DNA of 64,000 bases from Rhabdophis nuchalis (GCA_039707465.1 CM077647.1:118980610-119044609), one strand, 5' to 3'; positions 11,881-25,787 are shown, counted from the stretch's first letter. Translations and numbers: made by a program. Notes: generated by a model not told the origin, from the letters alone.

Positions 11881-12639
11881 AGAGTAGAATCTAAGGCATT
11901 TCAAGGGACACAGGCACTCCTATAAAGATAGAGATTTATGGCTGAATTCACAAATGCACTAAGCTATGAGTAATTCATTATACTTTTGTTGCCTAGGTGG
12001 CAATTGGTCTGATGTATACAATGACTTAAGTCACAACTAATAATGTACAAACCACAATGGCTGGATTTTTATAACAAGTCAAACCAACATGCCCACTAAA
12101 AACACATTTTAACTTAGCATGATATCAGTATGCCTTTAGGCTGATAAAAGGATCAAAATTATATGGGGACTGTGAGAGGTATGTATTGGTTTTGCTTCAG
12201 CTATCAAAATACAAACCTGATAAATACATATTGTTATTAAAAATGAATTGGCTGGAAAATCTAGACATCATATGGGAGAAGGCTGAGGCAAGCTATCTCA
12301 AAAATAATCTATATAAATAGCCAATCACCATACTGTGGCAAATCTCTGAAAGTAGAGGCATTGATTTGCCTATAGCTTTGGAAAGAAAAAGATTGGCCTG
12401 GGCTTTGAATGCTTCATTAACAAAACAACACTGACAAACTGGAAGTAGGAGTGGAGGACACTGTGACTGATTGGGCAGCCTCAGGAGATGATGTTATGAG
12501 AAAAGGAGCTAAAATTTTCCAGTGTGGCAGACTGGTGAATATCAGAAGACATTTATTGAGATTACACAAATGCAAAGATTATTTTTGGATGTGTGTTTGC
12601 AAAAGTAAAAATGACAAAAATTATCAATAGCCAATTGCA
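11881..12639. other. No gene seen
   Basis: AT-rich flank of the CpG-rich block; no exon or clear repeat. Confidence 0.4.
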
Positions 12640-12699
12640 CTTTGCATTATTTCTGCAACCTTTGCAAATCCCCCCCCCCCAAAGGGCACGCTAAAAAGT

Positions 12700-13340
12700 T
12701 CTGCAAACAAGACTGAACGGCGTTTCGTATTGTTAAGTGCATTATAAGGAACCAAAGTGTCACCTCACTTTTGTGCTTGTTAGGGGTTCGTTTGCAAAGA
12801 GATTTAGATGTGTTTTCGTTGATTTTCATTGGGAATGGAGACGGGGGAGGGAGGGAGGGAAGCCTCGGAGATCGTATCCGGACCAGCTCGTTGTGTCTAG
12901 AGCACTACAGAAGTTTCACAAACGCGAGGCCTTGTGGGGGTGGCCGGTTCGTTCTCTCAGGATCCGCAGAGGAGTCCACCATCCGCGCACGACGACATGG
13001 CCTGAGACAGGCGGGTGAGTCCAGAAGCAAAGAGTAGAGGGGAAGCGGGAGAGACGGCGAGAAGATAGGTTGGGGCGGGGGGGGGGGGAACGCCACGTGG
13101 GAAATAGGGGAGGCTAGAGATTCCAACTGGGGTCTTTGGGGGACGGGGAGATTTAAGGAATGGGGACCACAAAGTTTGACACCTGAGGGGGAGGGGGGAA
13201 ACATTGCTTTCGCTCTTGAAGGTGAACAGAAGTAGTTGACAGATATTTTGAAGTTTCATTGAGGGGTGCCACCCTCCCCCCGCTCATTTTAAAGTACTCA
13301 CGGAAAGGCCGGGAAATGGCGAAGCAGAGGCAAAAGGCGG
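12700..13340 (+). promoter_or_regulatory. GJC1: CpG-rich block, probable GJC1 promoter
   Basis: In an AT-rich background, this block is locally GC- and CpG-rich (for example around 12910-13015, 13040-13095 and 13270-13380) and is not made of recognisable transposon sequence. It contains a good splice donor on the + strand. Connexin 45 genes have untranslated upstream exons and a single coding exon, and the only host gene to the right on this strand is GJC1. I infer that this is its promoter, about 36.6 kb from the coding exon. A short unrelated transcript could start here instead. Confidence 0.5.
12890..13014 (+). other. GJC1: Putative GJC1 untranslated exon 1 (splice donor at 13014/13015)
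   Basis: The sequence ends in GACAGGCGG followed by GTGAGT, a near-perfect 5' splice site, inside the CpG-rich block. An ATG just upstream opens only a very short frame, as expected for leader sequence. The start is arbitrary, because no TATA or initiator can be trusted. Joining this exon to the acceptor at 49610-49611 would give a leader that enters the coding exon 19 bases before the GJC1 ATG. Inference only. Confidence 0.4.
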
Positions 13341-14939
13341 GATAACAGAATTTCGTTCCATAGAATCGCTCGATGTCAGATTAAATAAAATGTCATGGGG
13401 CGGAGGCGATGCTGGAAGGAAATATTACTTAAGTAGCCAGAACTTAAAAATACAAACAAAAACAAGCGAGGTTCAGTTGTTGAAATCAAAGAAGAGCAGA
13501 AGTAGGAAAATGGCTTGTTGCTATCTGGGTTATATTGTTCCTCTGGGCCTGCGACAAGTGTCCCAGCACATGATAATACTGATGCACTAATGTTAACTAT
13601 AGAACGGTAAATTGTACAAATAAAACAAAATCGAGAGCAGATAAGGACAATTTAGAAGGGTATTTATTGCTGTGGAGGCAGGGAGAAGAGTGGGATGAAG
13701 TTTTTACCCACGAGGAAGACGGAATAGAAGATATAAAGGCCGGTGATTCCTGGCGGTCCGAACAGAGTGTATTTTAAGAGGAAAGGAAGTGGAGAAGTCA
13801 GAGAAGAGATGAATCCTGTTGAATCAGATCCAGGTTTTTAAGTTTTGGCCACCCTTTTTCTGCAGCAACTGGCTTATATGGAGCCAGATCATTAGTCCAG
13901 CCAGCTCACTAATTTCTTTCATTGCACCGTTATAGCTTTAGTAACAAAAGTGAGTTATGCTGCTTCTAAATGTAGAAATCTGATTTCATCTGTAAACTTT
14001 TATGAACAATCTCAGCCAGCTATGATTTATTCCTAATAAAGTTGAGAACCTATTTATAAGCTTTAACTTGTGCAAGCTATTATTTAGCTTTCAGATAGTG
14101 CATTCCTTGTCTGTTGGTACTTCTGCATTTGGAGGGGCAAGTTAAGCAGTATCTTGTGTGGTGAACCAACCTTTTCTGAATAAAACCAAGGGCAATCTTG
14201 CTTTATATTGGTGCAAATGGTAACATACATTATTCCAATGATGATAATTATGATGATTAATATTTTGTATACATGCCCCTTTGCAGAATAATACAATCAA
14301 ACAAGTTAACAGTTTTGTGCCAATGAACATGTTATCTGTTTACAGTGTTTTTAACACTGGCCAAAAAATGCTATTTTCAGATCAATGCAAACATGTGGTT
14401 CAATAATAATGTAGCAGCCTCTTGCCATTTACAGAATATCGGACAATATTAAGATTGGTCATTAGGATTATGTTAACATTGGCAAGATGGCAAGCAGCAT
14501 CATTGCAATCCTACTCATAATGCATGCAAAGTCAATATATGAGTAATACTCCATCTGCCATTTTCAAATTTTGACACCCATGTTGCTGATGATACTGAAA
14601 TATAAATGGCTTATTTTAATTAATAAATGTTGTATTTTCAAAGTGATCTGGTTTACTGCTAAAATTATATGCTATTAAAATATGTATTCTTTTGTTGCTC
14701 AAAGTGAATGCAAATGACAGTGTACCTGCAAATGACATATTTTTCCCCACAATAGCAATCTTGTGCAATTGGTTGAGGTGAGCGAGAGTGATTAGCCCAA
14801 ATGAATCTCCATGGTAAAGTAGATTATAACCTGTAACTCCCCAGAATAAGTGCAAATTAGTAAATACTTTTATCAAGTGCTAAACTCAGAGATTAGCAGA
14901 TAATCGTCAAACACCTATAATCTAGAGTTGGTTGTTATT
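13341..14939. other. No gene seen
   Basis: Right flank of the CpG-rich block. Composition falls back to AT-rich after about 13550. No exon supported. Confidence 0.4.
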
Positions 14940-15140
14940 AATTTATTTATTAGATTTGTGTCTTCATATTTTGTTCTTAGGAACTCAAGGTTGTATATCT
15001 AGCCTTTTTACCACTTTTTCCTGCAGTAGCAACCTGATGGATAGATTGAGCTGAGAATAATAACTCTCAAAGTTATTCAGTGAGTTTCCATGGCTCACAG
15101 TTGATTGGGTATTCCTGCTTCTACACCCAACTATTGTATT
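14940..15140 (-). repeat. Old SINE-like remnant
   Basis: The order 'atttatttattagatttgtg', 'ggaactcaaggttgta', 'aagttattcagtgagtttcca tggctcacagttgattgggta' matches what I know as the antisense of CORE/Sauria-type SINE 3' bodies. Strongly diverged. Confidence 0.4.
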
Positions 15141-18100
15141 GCACTGACTGACAAATAATTGTAAGCCATGATTTAAACCACTAAGAAAGATTCATTTTAA
15201 TAATTTAAATCATGGTTTATTCACTAGTCTGGAATATTTTTCTATAAAAATCCCTTCTTATTCAATATAAGATCAGAAGATATTTGTCAGTACTCAGAAA
15301 AAGATATATGTAATTTTTAAACTGTATGCCATAATACTCCAATTAATTTATAAGTTGTACAAATTAATTTTAATTTAAAAATGGAATCATTTCACAGTTT
15401 TTAGTACCAGATAGGGATCGTAAAATTTACAGATTTGCAACTGAAATGTTCTGGAGAACTCTGGAACTTTTCATCCCCCTCCCTCCCCCTTCCCATCATG
15501 CTATTTCAAGACATAGTTCTGCAGTTTCCTGACGTAAATTGAATTGTGTTTTGGTCAGGAAGCTGTGTCTTGGACATGACTGTTTAGGTCAGAGTACTGT
15601 ATTTGGGACACACATTCTGTGTCCCAAAAATCATACACACAGCCTGTTGGATTGGAGTGTTTATTCCCGAAACTGCTGCACTGTTCCTGGAACTGCATGG
15701 TCTAAGGAGCATCAGCATGGACAGAGGGGAAACAGAATGGTTCTGATCCTGAATTAGTAAGTTTTGTAAATCTTTAGCAAAGAATTACATACTTGTAAAG
15801 TCATTTAAAGACGAATCAGTGTCAGTTCAATTCAATTGTAGTTATTTACTGTTTGAGGGAATCGTAGCCACTAAGAGAATGATAATCAGTTTTCAATTGT
15901 ATGAAACGTTGTGTTTAAATTTTACAGAGATCAAGTGTCAGTTCTGTTAACCTACCTCTATATTATTAAATAGAAGTTATATTCATAATTATTTCACTGT
16001 ATTGTACATTAATTTTGTAAAATGTTTTAAGAAAGTTATCTGATGAAAACAAAGACGCTTAGTTTGACTTTTATCTGACTAATTAGAAATAATTCTAACT
16101 TCATTCAGTGAAACTTCTTAACAAAAATGCTTAAGATTACAGACTCTATTTCAGTGGAATTTCTCTCTTAATGTCTGCCATTGTGATTCTCCTGTCTTTG
16201 ATTGTTAGAGAAGACATTGCCTTTAATTGTAGAGAAGAATGGAAAGGGGAAAATATGAACAAAACGTTATATGACCCAAACTATTTTAATGAAATAATCA
16301 GTTTGACCCGTAGGTTTTAGGAGGGTGCAAGTCTACATCTGCAAAGTGATTGGACTGCACATCCACATTGTTATTACTCAAAAACCACTGTGAAAACAGA
16401 ACTTAATGTCCCCCTGGCGAATGGTTGAGATGCATATAATGTTCATGCACTGTAATAAGGGGAGGAGAAAAGGCTGTGCTTGTGTTGTCTCAAACAATAG
16501 CCGGCTTGGAACGCATCTCGGTGGCTGTCAAAACTTGTATTGTGATGAGCCCAGAAAGCATTTGGCCTTCTCAAGAATGTTTTCCTTGGGCAACATCCCT
16601 ATGTTCAGCATCTTGTTTTGTGGGTCATTTTTTATCACATATTTCTTGATGACTTCTTGGGGCTGAGTTTCTTTTCCTACCCTTCTGGAAACTGCTGGAG
16701 ACTGTAAGTAGCTGCAGACTGTAAGTATTTATACAGTGTGGAGCTGTTACTTTAAAGGGAAAAAAATAATTAGGTGCAATGTAAATCTTTCAAGCTAATT
16801 GCTTGAAATTCTGCTTTCCTTTAAAATAACATTAACATATATGTGATGTATGCTTAATGTGAGGAATATATTGGTTTGCACATGTTTAGTTTCTTGTCTT
16901 TTGAAAGAGTGTAATATTTTACAATTAACTTTTATTATTTAAATTCATTGCTCGAAAAATGTTTATTGAATTGAAGTATTTATGGAAGGCATATCAATAA
17001 TTCAAGAAACAGCAGTTATTGAACATAGGCGACTATTACAGCAGAACATTATTCCTGATTTTTGGATATTCAAAAAAAGTGACTAATTAAATCTCAAAAA
17101 TAATAAATGTATTTTAACATTTTAATTCTCTGGATGTATTTATTATTTATTTGTCATAATGAGCTGTATGCCACCAAAATAGTTGGATACACCGTGGATT
17201 AATGGACTAAAGACCTTTTTTTATGTCTTAATTTTTTCAAAAACTCATTTCACTGGGCATGTAAGTTGTTGCTTTTAGCTTTTAAAAAAGTTCTTTTTTA
17301 AAAAAAATAGATATTTTTACAGTCAATGTGTTTGGGGAAAAAATAAGCACTAATATCCATTAAATTATTAATGTTTTATATTGCTAGTTTATAAACTTAG
17401 GATTCAAACTTCAATTGAAATCAAAGCTGGACTTTTTTCCAAAAGATTTCTTTGTTTCCCTAACACTTACACAGATGCACTGTTATATCTAATCTTATTA
17501 CTTTCTTTAGTTTTTTTTGCAACAGATTTTTGCAAGTTTGCTTGTAATTATGAATCAAAGAAAAAAAAATCATAGTATCCACCTTTTATCTGTTAAAAAA
17601 GGAAGAACTGAAGAAAAAAAATACACTCAAATAGCAAATTTCACATTATTTTTAAGATGTGATCTTAATCTAAGAACCACAGGAAATACCTTTAAAGCAA
17701 CCAGTGATGGGCTGTGTGTTTGATTTTAGGGTGCAAGAAATTTATTTAATGTTTAGAACAAAACCTAAAAATCAAGGTATTTCCCTAACCCAGGCTTTTA
17801 CAATTGAATATCTAAATGTATGTTAGCTATGCGCAAATCCTTATTTATTTAAGGTTTAATTAGCTGCTGCAATTGCCAACAAATCCAAGGATTGCAATAC
17901 AAATCTCAAAAATAACCATCACATGGCTAATGGTAAGGTAAATATCACCCGTTCAAATTGGGAAATAATAATATACAGCAATATATATCATACAGGGTCA
18001 CAAATCACCCTGCTCTTGGCTATGTTAAAAAAAAAACTTTTTTCTAAAGCACAAGTCAATGGTGGTCCCCTAAGGCAGATGCTCTTTGTTAAGGGGTATG

Positions 18101-18374
18101 AGGGGGTTGCTCCTGGGACTCTGCTCTATACCAATTAATCCATGCTGCAAGTTACATACCAAATCTTTGGGGGGCACACTTTCTGGTTTCAATTATGTAT
18201 TGTACATTGGATTCACACATTAACCTAAAGCATGGTTTATTGGACCGTGGTTTATTTAACAAATAATGGTTTATTGGTTTAGAAAGTACACTAATTATTA
18301 ATTATGAACTACAATTAACTGAATTCCCATAATTACGGTAAGCCAAAATGAAACATTACAATTTGGTGAGATGT
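15141..18374. other. No gene seen
   Basis: AT-rich sequence without supported exons. Paired 'taaaccatg'-like words occur at about 15165-15225 and 18220-18290, possibly ends of a decayed miniature element. Confidence 0.4.
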
Positions 18375-19316
18375 AACAAAATAATAACAGAATAACAGAG
18401 TTAGAAGGGTCCTTGGAGGTCTTCTAGTCCAACCCACTAGTCAGCCAGGAGATCCTATACTATTTCAGAGAAATAGCAGTCCAGTCTCTTCTTGAAAACC
18501 TCCAGTAATGGAGCGCTCATAACTTCTGCAGGGAAATTGTTTCACTGATTAATTGTCCTAACTGTCAAGAAATTTCTCCTTATTTTTAGGTTGGTTCTCT
18601 CCCTGATCAGTTTCCATTCATCGCTTCTTGTCTTGCCATCAGCTGTTTTGGATTGATTCCTTCCTCTTTGTGGCAGCCCCTCAAGTATTGGAACACTGCT
18701 ATCATGTTGTCTTAGTCCTTATTTTCATCAGACTAGGCTTAGCCAATTCATGCAATTATTCTTCATATGTTTTAGCCTCCAGTCCCCTAATTATCTTTGT
18801 ATTTTTCTCTGCAGTCTTCCTAGAATCTTAGCATCTCTTTTAGAGAATGACAAAAACTAGATGCGATATTCCAAGTGTGGTTTTACCATGTCCTTTTGAA
18901 GAGGAACTAATACCTCACAGGATCTTGATTCTATCCCTCTATTAATGTAGCCTAGGAGTGTGCTAGCTTTATGACCTGGCTTCAGCATACTGCTGACTTA
19001 TATTTAAATGGTTGTCCACTAGAACCTTAGATCCCTCTCACAGTTTCTACTATTCAGCCAGGTATCACCATTGTATATCTGTGCATTTTGTTTTTCTTGC
19101 CTTTGTGTAAAACCTTACTTTTCTCCCCATTGAATTTCATTTTATTAGATAGAGTCCAGTATTCAAGTTTGTTAAGATCCTTCTGTATCTTGAACCTTTC
19201 TTCTGGAGTGTTGGCTATTGCCTCCAGTTTGGTGTCGTCTGCAAATTTCTTTCTATCCTCTCATCTAAATCGTTTATGAGGATATTTAAGAATACTGGGC
19301 ATAAAACATGATTGTT
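18375..19316 (-). mobile_element. CR1 LINE, 3' portion
   Basis: The + strand reads the complement of a CR1 3' end: 'acagaataacagagttagaa', then 'gggtccttggaggtcttcta', then 'cagccaggagatcctata'. Minus-strand sense continues away from the tail through the 3' UTR and the end of the second reading frame to about 19316. Many stops show it is not coding. The tail lies at the low-coordinate end. It is 5'-truncated like most CR1 copies. Confidence 0.8.
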
Positions 19317-19404
19317 TAAGGTGTGTTTGAACCCATTGTTTGTTTTACATTCTAGATAGATTTGGGGCCCAGTTGAACTTTGATATATTAAATAGGTAGA
19401 TAAC

Positions 19405-20262
19405 TACTCATGCCCCCATGGAGAGGGCGCGCAATTTGGGTGTCCTCCTGGATTCCCGGCTGTCCATGGAGGACCATGTGGCAGCCGTGGCCAGGGGGGC
19501 GTTTCATCAGGTACGCCTGATGTGCCAATTGCGCCCCTTACTGGACCGGGCTGCCCTTCGCACAGTCACTCAAGCTCTCGTGACGTCCCGACTCGACTAC
19601 TGTAATGCTCTCTACATGGGGCTTCCCTTGAGGTGCACTCGAAAGCTACAGTTAGTCCAAAATGCAGCCGCTCGGGTGATTATGGGAGCCACCAGATGCT
19701 CCCACATAACACCGATCCTGCGTGAGCTGCATTGGCTTCCTGTGGCCTTTCGAGTGTGCTTCAAGGTTTTGACGACCATCTTTAAAGCGCTCCATGGCTC
19801 GGGGCCTAGTTATATGCGAGACCACCTCTTGCCCCATACATCCCTTAGACCGATATGCTCCCACAGAGAGGGCCTTCTCAGGGTGCCGTCGGCCGGACAA
19901 TGCCGACTGGCGACACCCAGGGGAAGAGCCTTCTCTGTGGCGGGCCCAGCCCTTTGGAACGACCTACCCCCTGAATTACGCACCATCACCGACCTCCGCC
20001 TCTTCCGCCAATGTCTAAAGACATATCTGTTCCAACAAGCCGGCCTAGCCTAACCTCCCACGGGGACTTTTAGAAAGTTTTAAATAGGGTATTTTAAAAT
20101 TTGGCTTTTAGCATGGGATAGGATAGTTTAATATATATTTTAAATTATGTATTTATTTTTTGTATTTTGTATGTTTTTAAATTTCCTGTGCGCCGCCCTG
20201 GGTCCACTATGGAGAAGGGCGGGATATAAATATAAATAAATAAATAAATAAAATAAATAAAT
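19405..20262 (+). mobile_element. CR1/L2-like LINE, 5'-truncated, with a 211-codon ORF2 remnant
   Basis: The open frame 19418-20053 encodes the C-terminal part of a non-LTR polymerase: RNLGVLLDSRLSMEDHV, TSRLDYCNALYMGLPLR, LRELHWLPVAFRV and the AFSVAGPALWNDLPPEL end block. The catalytic YADD region is lost by 5' truncation. The 3' UTR has the conserved 'gtgcgccgccctgggtcc' and 'gaagggcgggatataaat' elements followed by an AAATA-type tail. The frame has no stops, so the copy is fairly young. No reverse transcription is possible from this fragment. Confidence 0.85.
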
Positions 20263-21839
20263 ACTCCATACATAATATGAAATAGTTTATAAATACATTA
20301 ATTAGCACAAAAGTAAAGCACTGATAGTCTTCTAGTTGTACAACTATGTATTTTTGCTGCTGATCCGTACTGTTTCCTTATTTGCAGAATTTTGCATTTT
20401 ATTTTGCTTTTTTAAGTCAACTGCCCCGTTATTAAGGAGATCTGTAAAAAGTTTTTAAACTTTTGAATGTATTACTTGTTGAACATCATCTGGCAAATGG
20501 ATTACTATACATATATTTATCATTATTAATTTCCCTGATAAATTGTTCAGTTTTTCCTTTGGAGAATGCAACTTTAAAATAGAGTGGTCTCGACTTTATT
20601 CAGTATATAATAAAGGAGGAAGATTTTTTTTCTACTTAAACCATGAAGCGGAGGAATCTAAATTTAGGGTCACTTTTCTGATAGCATGGCAAATGTTCTG
20701 GGATCAGTAATGATCCAGTAATGGACTTGAAAGAATCAGTGTCCTTAGTGATGTTAGTAAGATCACTTCACAGATATGGCTATACCATAATCCAACTTTC
20801 TATAGCTTATTGTTTCCTGATATTTTGAATTAATGTTTAATTTTAGCAAGTTATGACTTTTTTTATTTTTGCATAAGTGTAATTAAATCTGGATTTGAAA
20901 TAAAATAAATGAACTATGTCTAGGTTTAGTTTGTAAGATAAATTAAGAAAGTCGAGATGGTTGACCTCTTACAACGTCCCTGAATTAAAGTATTGTATGG
21001 GAGGAAAAGTGCTTATAAGAATTGTGCAGCAGCCAGGATTCATAGGGGGAAAAGCAGTTCACTACATGCATGGGCACTTGTCACACTTCCTTAACTCAAA
21101 TGTTTTTCATGAGAGGAATATGTGAAAGCTCAAGAAGAATGACAAGTTCTTTAAGGAGTGTTGACAGATGTTATGTGAGCAGCCCCATGGATTCCAAAGC
21201 ACCACCTTTGAATACGGATTGCTGAAGAGCCCTACAGCTCATTAATCTCCCTTCCTATTTTATTCAGATACACACTGTCATAATGATGTCAAATCATTAT
21301 GAATCAATGTTTTTCAACTTTTGGGGGTTACTGAACATATTTGGATCTTGGAGACTGTGTAATGATCGCCATGAAGTGTTTCACTCCTAAACAAATAACC
21401 AATTAGTATGCAAAAAGAAATGCACATATATAAAAACAACTGTATTTGCAAATATTCCATTGTATCCCTTAGCTCCCCCAGTTACTTCTACATTGCCCCA
21501 ATTTATCTTGCCTGGTAGGAAGAGGAGAGGAAATGGGCCTGTCTTCTAATAACGCACTGTGTTGCAGCCACCCATCCTTTTCTAAGAATGCCTGTGGGAT
21601 CTTTGTGGAGCTCAGATGCATTGAAAATGCAGATAAAGCTGAGGCTGCAGTTTTGCTTTACAGCATTCGAGTCTCCTTTTTTTTAGTTCAATAAAAGCAA
21701 ATAAAATCATTTTGGGCAGGGAACTTGGCATATACCAAATAAAATAGCATTAGATACATAATACCTACATGGTTGAGCCCAATAACATAATTATTATTGT
21801 GGGTGGCTATTTCATTCCACTATGACTATTTTAGATAGT
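20263..21839. other. No gene seen
   Basis: AT-rich sequence with no supported exon or repeat boundaries. Confidence 0.4.
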
Positions 21840-22012
21840 TTTTAAATTTTGGGGATTTTAATTTGGTTTTAGCGCAGGACGGATATTAAATAAGTTTTTT
21901 AAATTTTTTATTCGATTTTGTATGTATTTTTAAATTCCTGTGCGCCGCCCTGGGTCCTTTTGGAGAAGGGCGGGGTATAAATTTAATAAAATAAATAAAT
22001 AAATAAATTCTT
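21840..22012 (+). mobile_element. CR1/L2-like LINE 3' UTR
   Basis: Only the 3' UTR is present: 'ttggttttagcgcagg', 'gtgcgccgccctgggtcc', 'gagaagggcggggtataaat', then an AAATA tail. It is the same family as the copy at 19405-20262. Confidence 0.8.
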
Positions 22013-24931
22013 ACAATGCTATCGGAATATACTGTCAAAATATGAAGGAACTGTTGAACACATGAAGCATCTTTAATTGCTGTAGAAAGTATTCCTTCTA
22101 GCTTCTATACATATGTCTGTAAAAATAGCACTTGAATCTTGAGGGATAGTAACTGTCAGAAGCCATTGGCCATGCAAAATACAACGGTATGTAGAAATTA
22201 CTGGACATCCACATAAAACTTACCAAATAAGCATGGGGAATAGATCTGGTAGAGATAAATAGCAATGAAAACTATCCCCACAGCAGATATACAAGGGCTT
22301 AACAACCAAGAATGAAACCACCATTATGCTTTGCTTGTGTTTCCTATGACCAGCTGGATAGCGCTAATTTTAATATGTTGCTGATTTGATCCAAGAAAAT
22401 AGCCTGAGGTTTGTCTGTTGCTGGATCATATGTGCTAAAAGTAAATTCAGAATACTCAGCATTGCTTCTGGGTGTGAATAGGTTGGGTGGTAAGAGGCTA
22501 AAGAAGAAAGTGCATATTTTAAAAAGAAATTCAGAGCTACTGTGAAAATGTCAAGCCCATGTCAAGCCTGTCCTTACAACAAAATATACTTTCCTCAACC
22601 AATAATGTATGGATGGATAAATTATATCATACTTGAAAGACAGATCTTCCCTGTCCTTCATGCTGGTTTCAAGGAGTTTTGTAAATCTTGGATTCTGTTT
22701 AGTTTAAATCTTTCTGCAGCCACGATTCCACAAATGATCTTAGGATAGTTGCTGCTTGATTAGCTTGAATCCCTGATCTACATTTTCAGTATAGTCATTA
22801 ATAATGTTGAATCATAGGGCTGTTGCATGGAAATAAAGTACAGTATATGAATAGGTTTGAACAAAAAGCCCCCATACATTCTAAGATTATTGCTCATAAT
22901 CTTTGGGAAAAGAACAAAAATGCTTTGTAAGTGGTGCTAATCTTGTCATTGCCCTACGCCCTGCCTCTCCCATGCAGGCTGGAGACATCTAATAGAATTG
23001 AGCTGCATTGAGAGCTCTGTCTTTTCACATGCGTCACAAAAGGGTAGCATGTGGTACTTGTTACCCTTGTCCCATGAATGGCCCATTATTTCAGGATATA
23101 ACTTCCTTTTTTAAAACCACCCTCTTCCCAGTCATGAATTAAAAAATATGTATTGAATTTCCATAATGATGGCTCAACTGTTTATGTGATAGTATCTTTC
23201 CTACTTTTGCAAAGTTTAAAAACTCGTCAATAATAAAAATACTATTCAGCAGTGTAATCTTGCTATGATTTGAAACATAGCTATGCTTTGACAGTTTAAT
23301 TTTTTCATGATTTATTTTAAACTTCAAAGACCTGTTTGTGGCTTCTGTTTACCAAGGTTTTCAAATGGCATCAAACATACATTTGTGATAAGGATTGAGG
23401 CTCGACTGTTAACAGAAAATTTTAAATATTTTGGGAGTCCTTGACTACTGTTGATTTTGCAGTAATGTCTATATAGAAAAGAAGGCCTAGGAGTCCTGAA
23501 ATTAATGTGGTAGATTGCAAGAACAGTTTATTGTTTTTCTAATAAAAAGTAATAATAAATAATAAAGGTAAAACAAAATATTCTGAAGACCCACTCTGAA
23601 GTCTGACTTCTGAATGTGCACCTCTCATTCACATTGCTTTGATGTCTGTTTTCAGATCCTTTCAGATAGGAAGGAAGGAAGGAGAATTTCTTCATATATT
23701 CCCAATTTATCAAATAGCAAATGCTCACATTCCTGCCTATCAGAGATGTGAATAACAATACAGTTAATTAAATAGGTTGTAGACTGAAGTTGTATTATGA
23801 ATTGGGGCTTCTTCCTGAGCTATAAATAAAATGGGGAATGGAGTTGTGTGTATGCTTGCAAGTTTAAATTTGAATCGGGTGAGTTAATCCAAGAGACATT
23901 TCCCTATGGAGTCATAAGGCAGCAAAATGTTTTATTTGCTTATATCCAAACAGATGCTTCAAAATACTGACATAAGGAAAATGAAACGCAATATATAAAC
24001 ATTTACTCGTGGTTTGTTGCTCATATCCATATCAGCCAGTAGACAGGTCATACATGCAACATTGATAACTTACTTTATTTTAGCTGACGTGTTTAAACAT
24101 GTTTGAACAATTTGATAACAAAGCATTGGTGTGAGTTAATGAACTCAAAAGTTATAGGAGAGGGAGCAAAATGTGCTGAAGATTTTTAAATGCAGAGATT
24201 ACCTTTTCAAGGATGAGAACCGGATTCTTAAAATGTGTTTTTTAGTTTTAAAACTTGCTGATTTGAACTATATGGAATCACTTTAAAAAAAATAAAATAT
24301 AGCTGCAGATAAGTTTTCCAACTCACAGAGTTTTGTAAATCTGAGAGAGATGGGCAGTTAACAACTATGAAATATAAACAAACAAATAAATAAGTGACAA
24401 AAGCTACTAGTGTCTGAACGTTTTAATGAATCTGCCAGGAAGTTGGTAATCTACTTTTCTTGCTGTTTACGCAGATAGAGAAGCTTGAAGGATTTAGGTG
24501 CTAATTCTTCTGTAGTGCTTTTATGCTTTTATTCTCTAGCTAGCAAGAGACAACTCATGGAAAACAATGTTTTGTGTGAGGAATGCAGTGTGGTTCAAGC
24601 CTATTTTGAGGGAGAAGGCAAAATAATAATAATAGCAGTTTGGAAGTGTTAATTGAATAATGACCTGCTTTCTACCAACAATGCATGCTATAATAATTCT
24701 GGGGGAACAGACTTGATATGAGGGATGGAGTCTATCTGCCCTCTTAATTTTCTTACATAGAATTCATAACCTGTAGCTATCAGTAGAATTGTCACATAAA
24801 GGCAACTTTCCAATATGAGAACACAAAAATAAATAAACAATACACCCCCCTCTCAAATTTATCTAGCTCCAGTGAAAATACAAAAATAGCAAATCCAAAT
24901 ATAAAATAAATATAAAGCTTCTCCTCGCACA
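22013..24931. other. No gene seen
   Basis: AT-rich sequence. No exon, RNA gene or repeat end that I can support. Confidence 0.4.
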
Positions 24932-25256
24932 AATAGTATATGGTAGTTGTTCCTGACTTTAGGTGGCAGTGCTCATCTCTGTTTCAAAGCCGAAGAGCCA
25001 TCACTGTCCGAAAATGTCTCCGTGGTCATATGGCCGGCATGACTAAATACCAAAGGTGCACGGAACACTTACCATCCAACCCTAGTGGTCCCTATTTTTC
25101 AACTTGCATTTTTACATGCTTTTGAACTGCTAGATTGGCAGAAGCTGGAACAAGTAACGGGAGCTCGCTCCGTTATGCAGGATTCGAACCGCCAAACTGC
25201 CAACTTTTCTGATCGACAAGCTCAGCATCTTAGCCACTGAACCACTGCATCCCCAT
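24932..25256 (-). repeat. tRNA-derived SINE
   Basis: On the minus strand the element begins near 25256 with a tRNA-like head. The antisense B box 'ggattcgaaccgcc' lies at about 25180-25193, and the antisense A box 'cttagccactgaacc' at about 25229-25243. The body runs left to about 24932 ('ggccggcatgactaaata', 'aagccgaagagcc'). These internal RNA polymerase III promoter boxes show it is a SINE, not a functional tRNA gene: the cloverleaf is incomplete. Confidence 0.75.
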
Positions 25257-25329
25257 TAAATATAAAATACCATAGTAATAAATACCCTTAAAAACTGGAA
25301 ATCTCATAGTTGAAGAAAATAATAATGGG

Positions 25330-25787
25330 CCACTCAACTAGATAAGTCAGTGATTCTATGAGGGCCCCAGGCCTAGCAGCAGAACCAGAACTTCAGGAGC
25401 TTTTGGAATATCAAAAGAGATGATGCCAATGCAATTTCGGGGAGAAGAATATTCCTTAAGGCAGGCACCACTGCAGAGAAGGAACGTTGGGGACCTATCA
25501 AATATAGATCCTTAGCCAGACTATTTGCAACATACATTCTCTGTAAGATCTGCTGGGATGGGCTGATGTAAATAGGGAAAGGCAGTCCCTCAGATAGCCT
25601 GAATCCATGTCATGAAGGGCTTTAAAGATTAAAACCAGCATCTTGAATTGGACCTGGAAGCAGACTGGCAGCCAATACTCCCTTGTCCTAGGAGCTCACA
25701 TAACTGCCCATGCTGCTACATTCTGTAGCAACTGAAGTTTCCAGGAAGCCCCATATGGAGGGCATTGCAGTAGTTCAATCTGGAGGT
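25330..25787 (-). mobile_element. Old CR1/L2-like LINE, 3' half of an interrupted copy
   Basis: The + strand reads the antisense of the polymerase end: 'atgaagggctttaaagatta aaacca', 'ggcagccaata', 'gtttccaggaagccccatat'. These correspond to the thumb blocks of the younger copies. Its other half resumes at 31077. The split is caused by the hAT element at 25796-31068. Many indels; dead. Confidence 0.6.

Noticed and set aside
25180..25256. Possible tRNA gene (good B box)
   Set aside because: The cloverleaf cannot be completed and a long body follows; it is the head of a SINE. The same holds for about 37010-37072.
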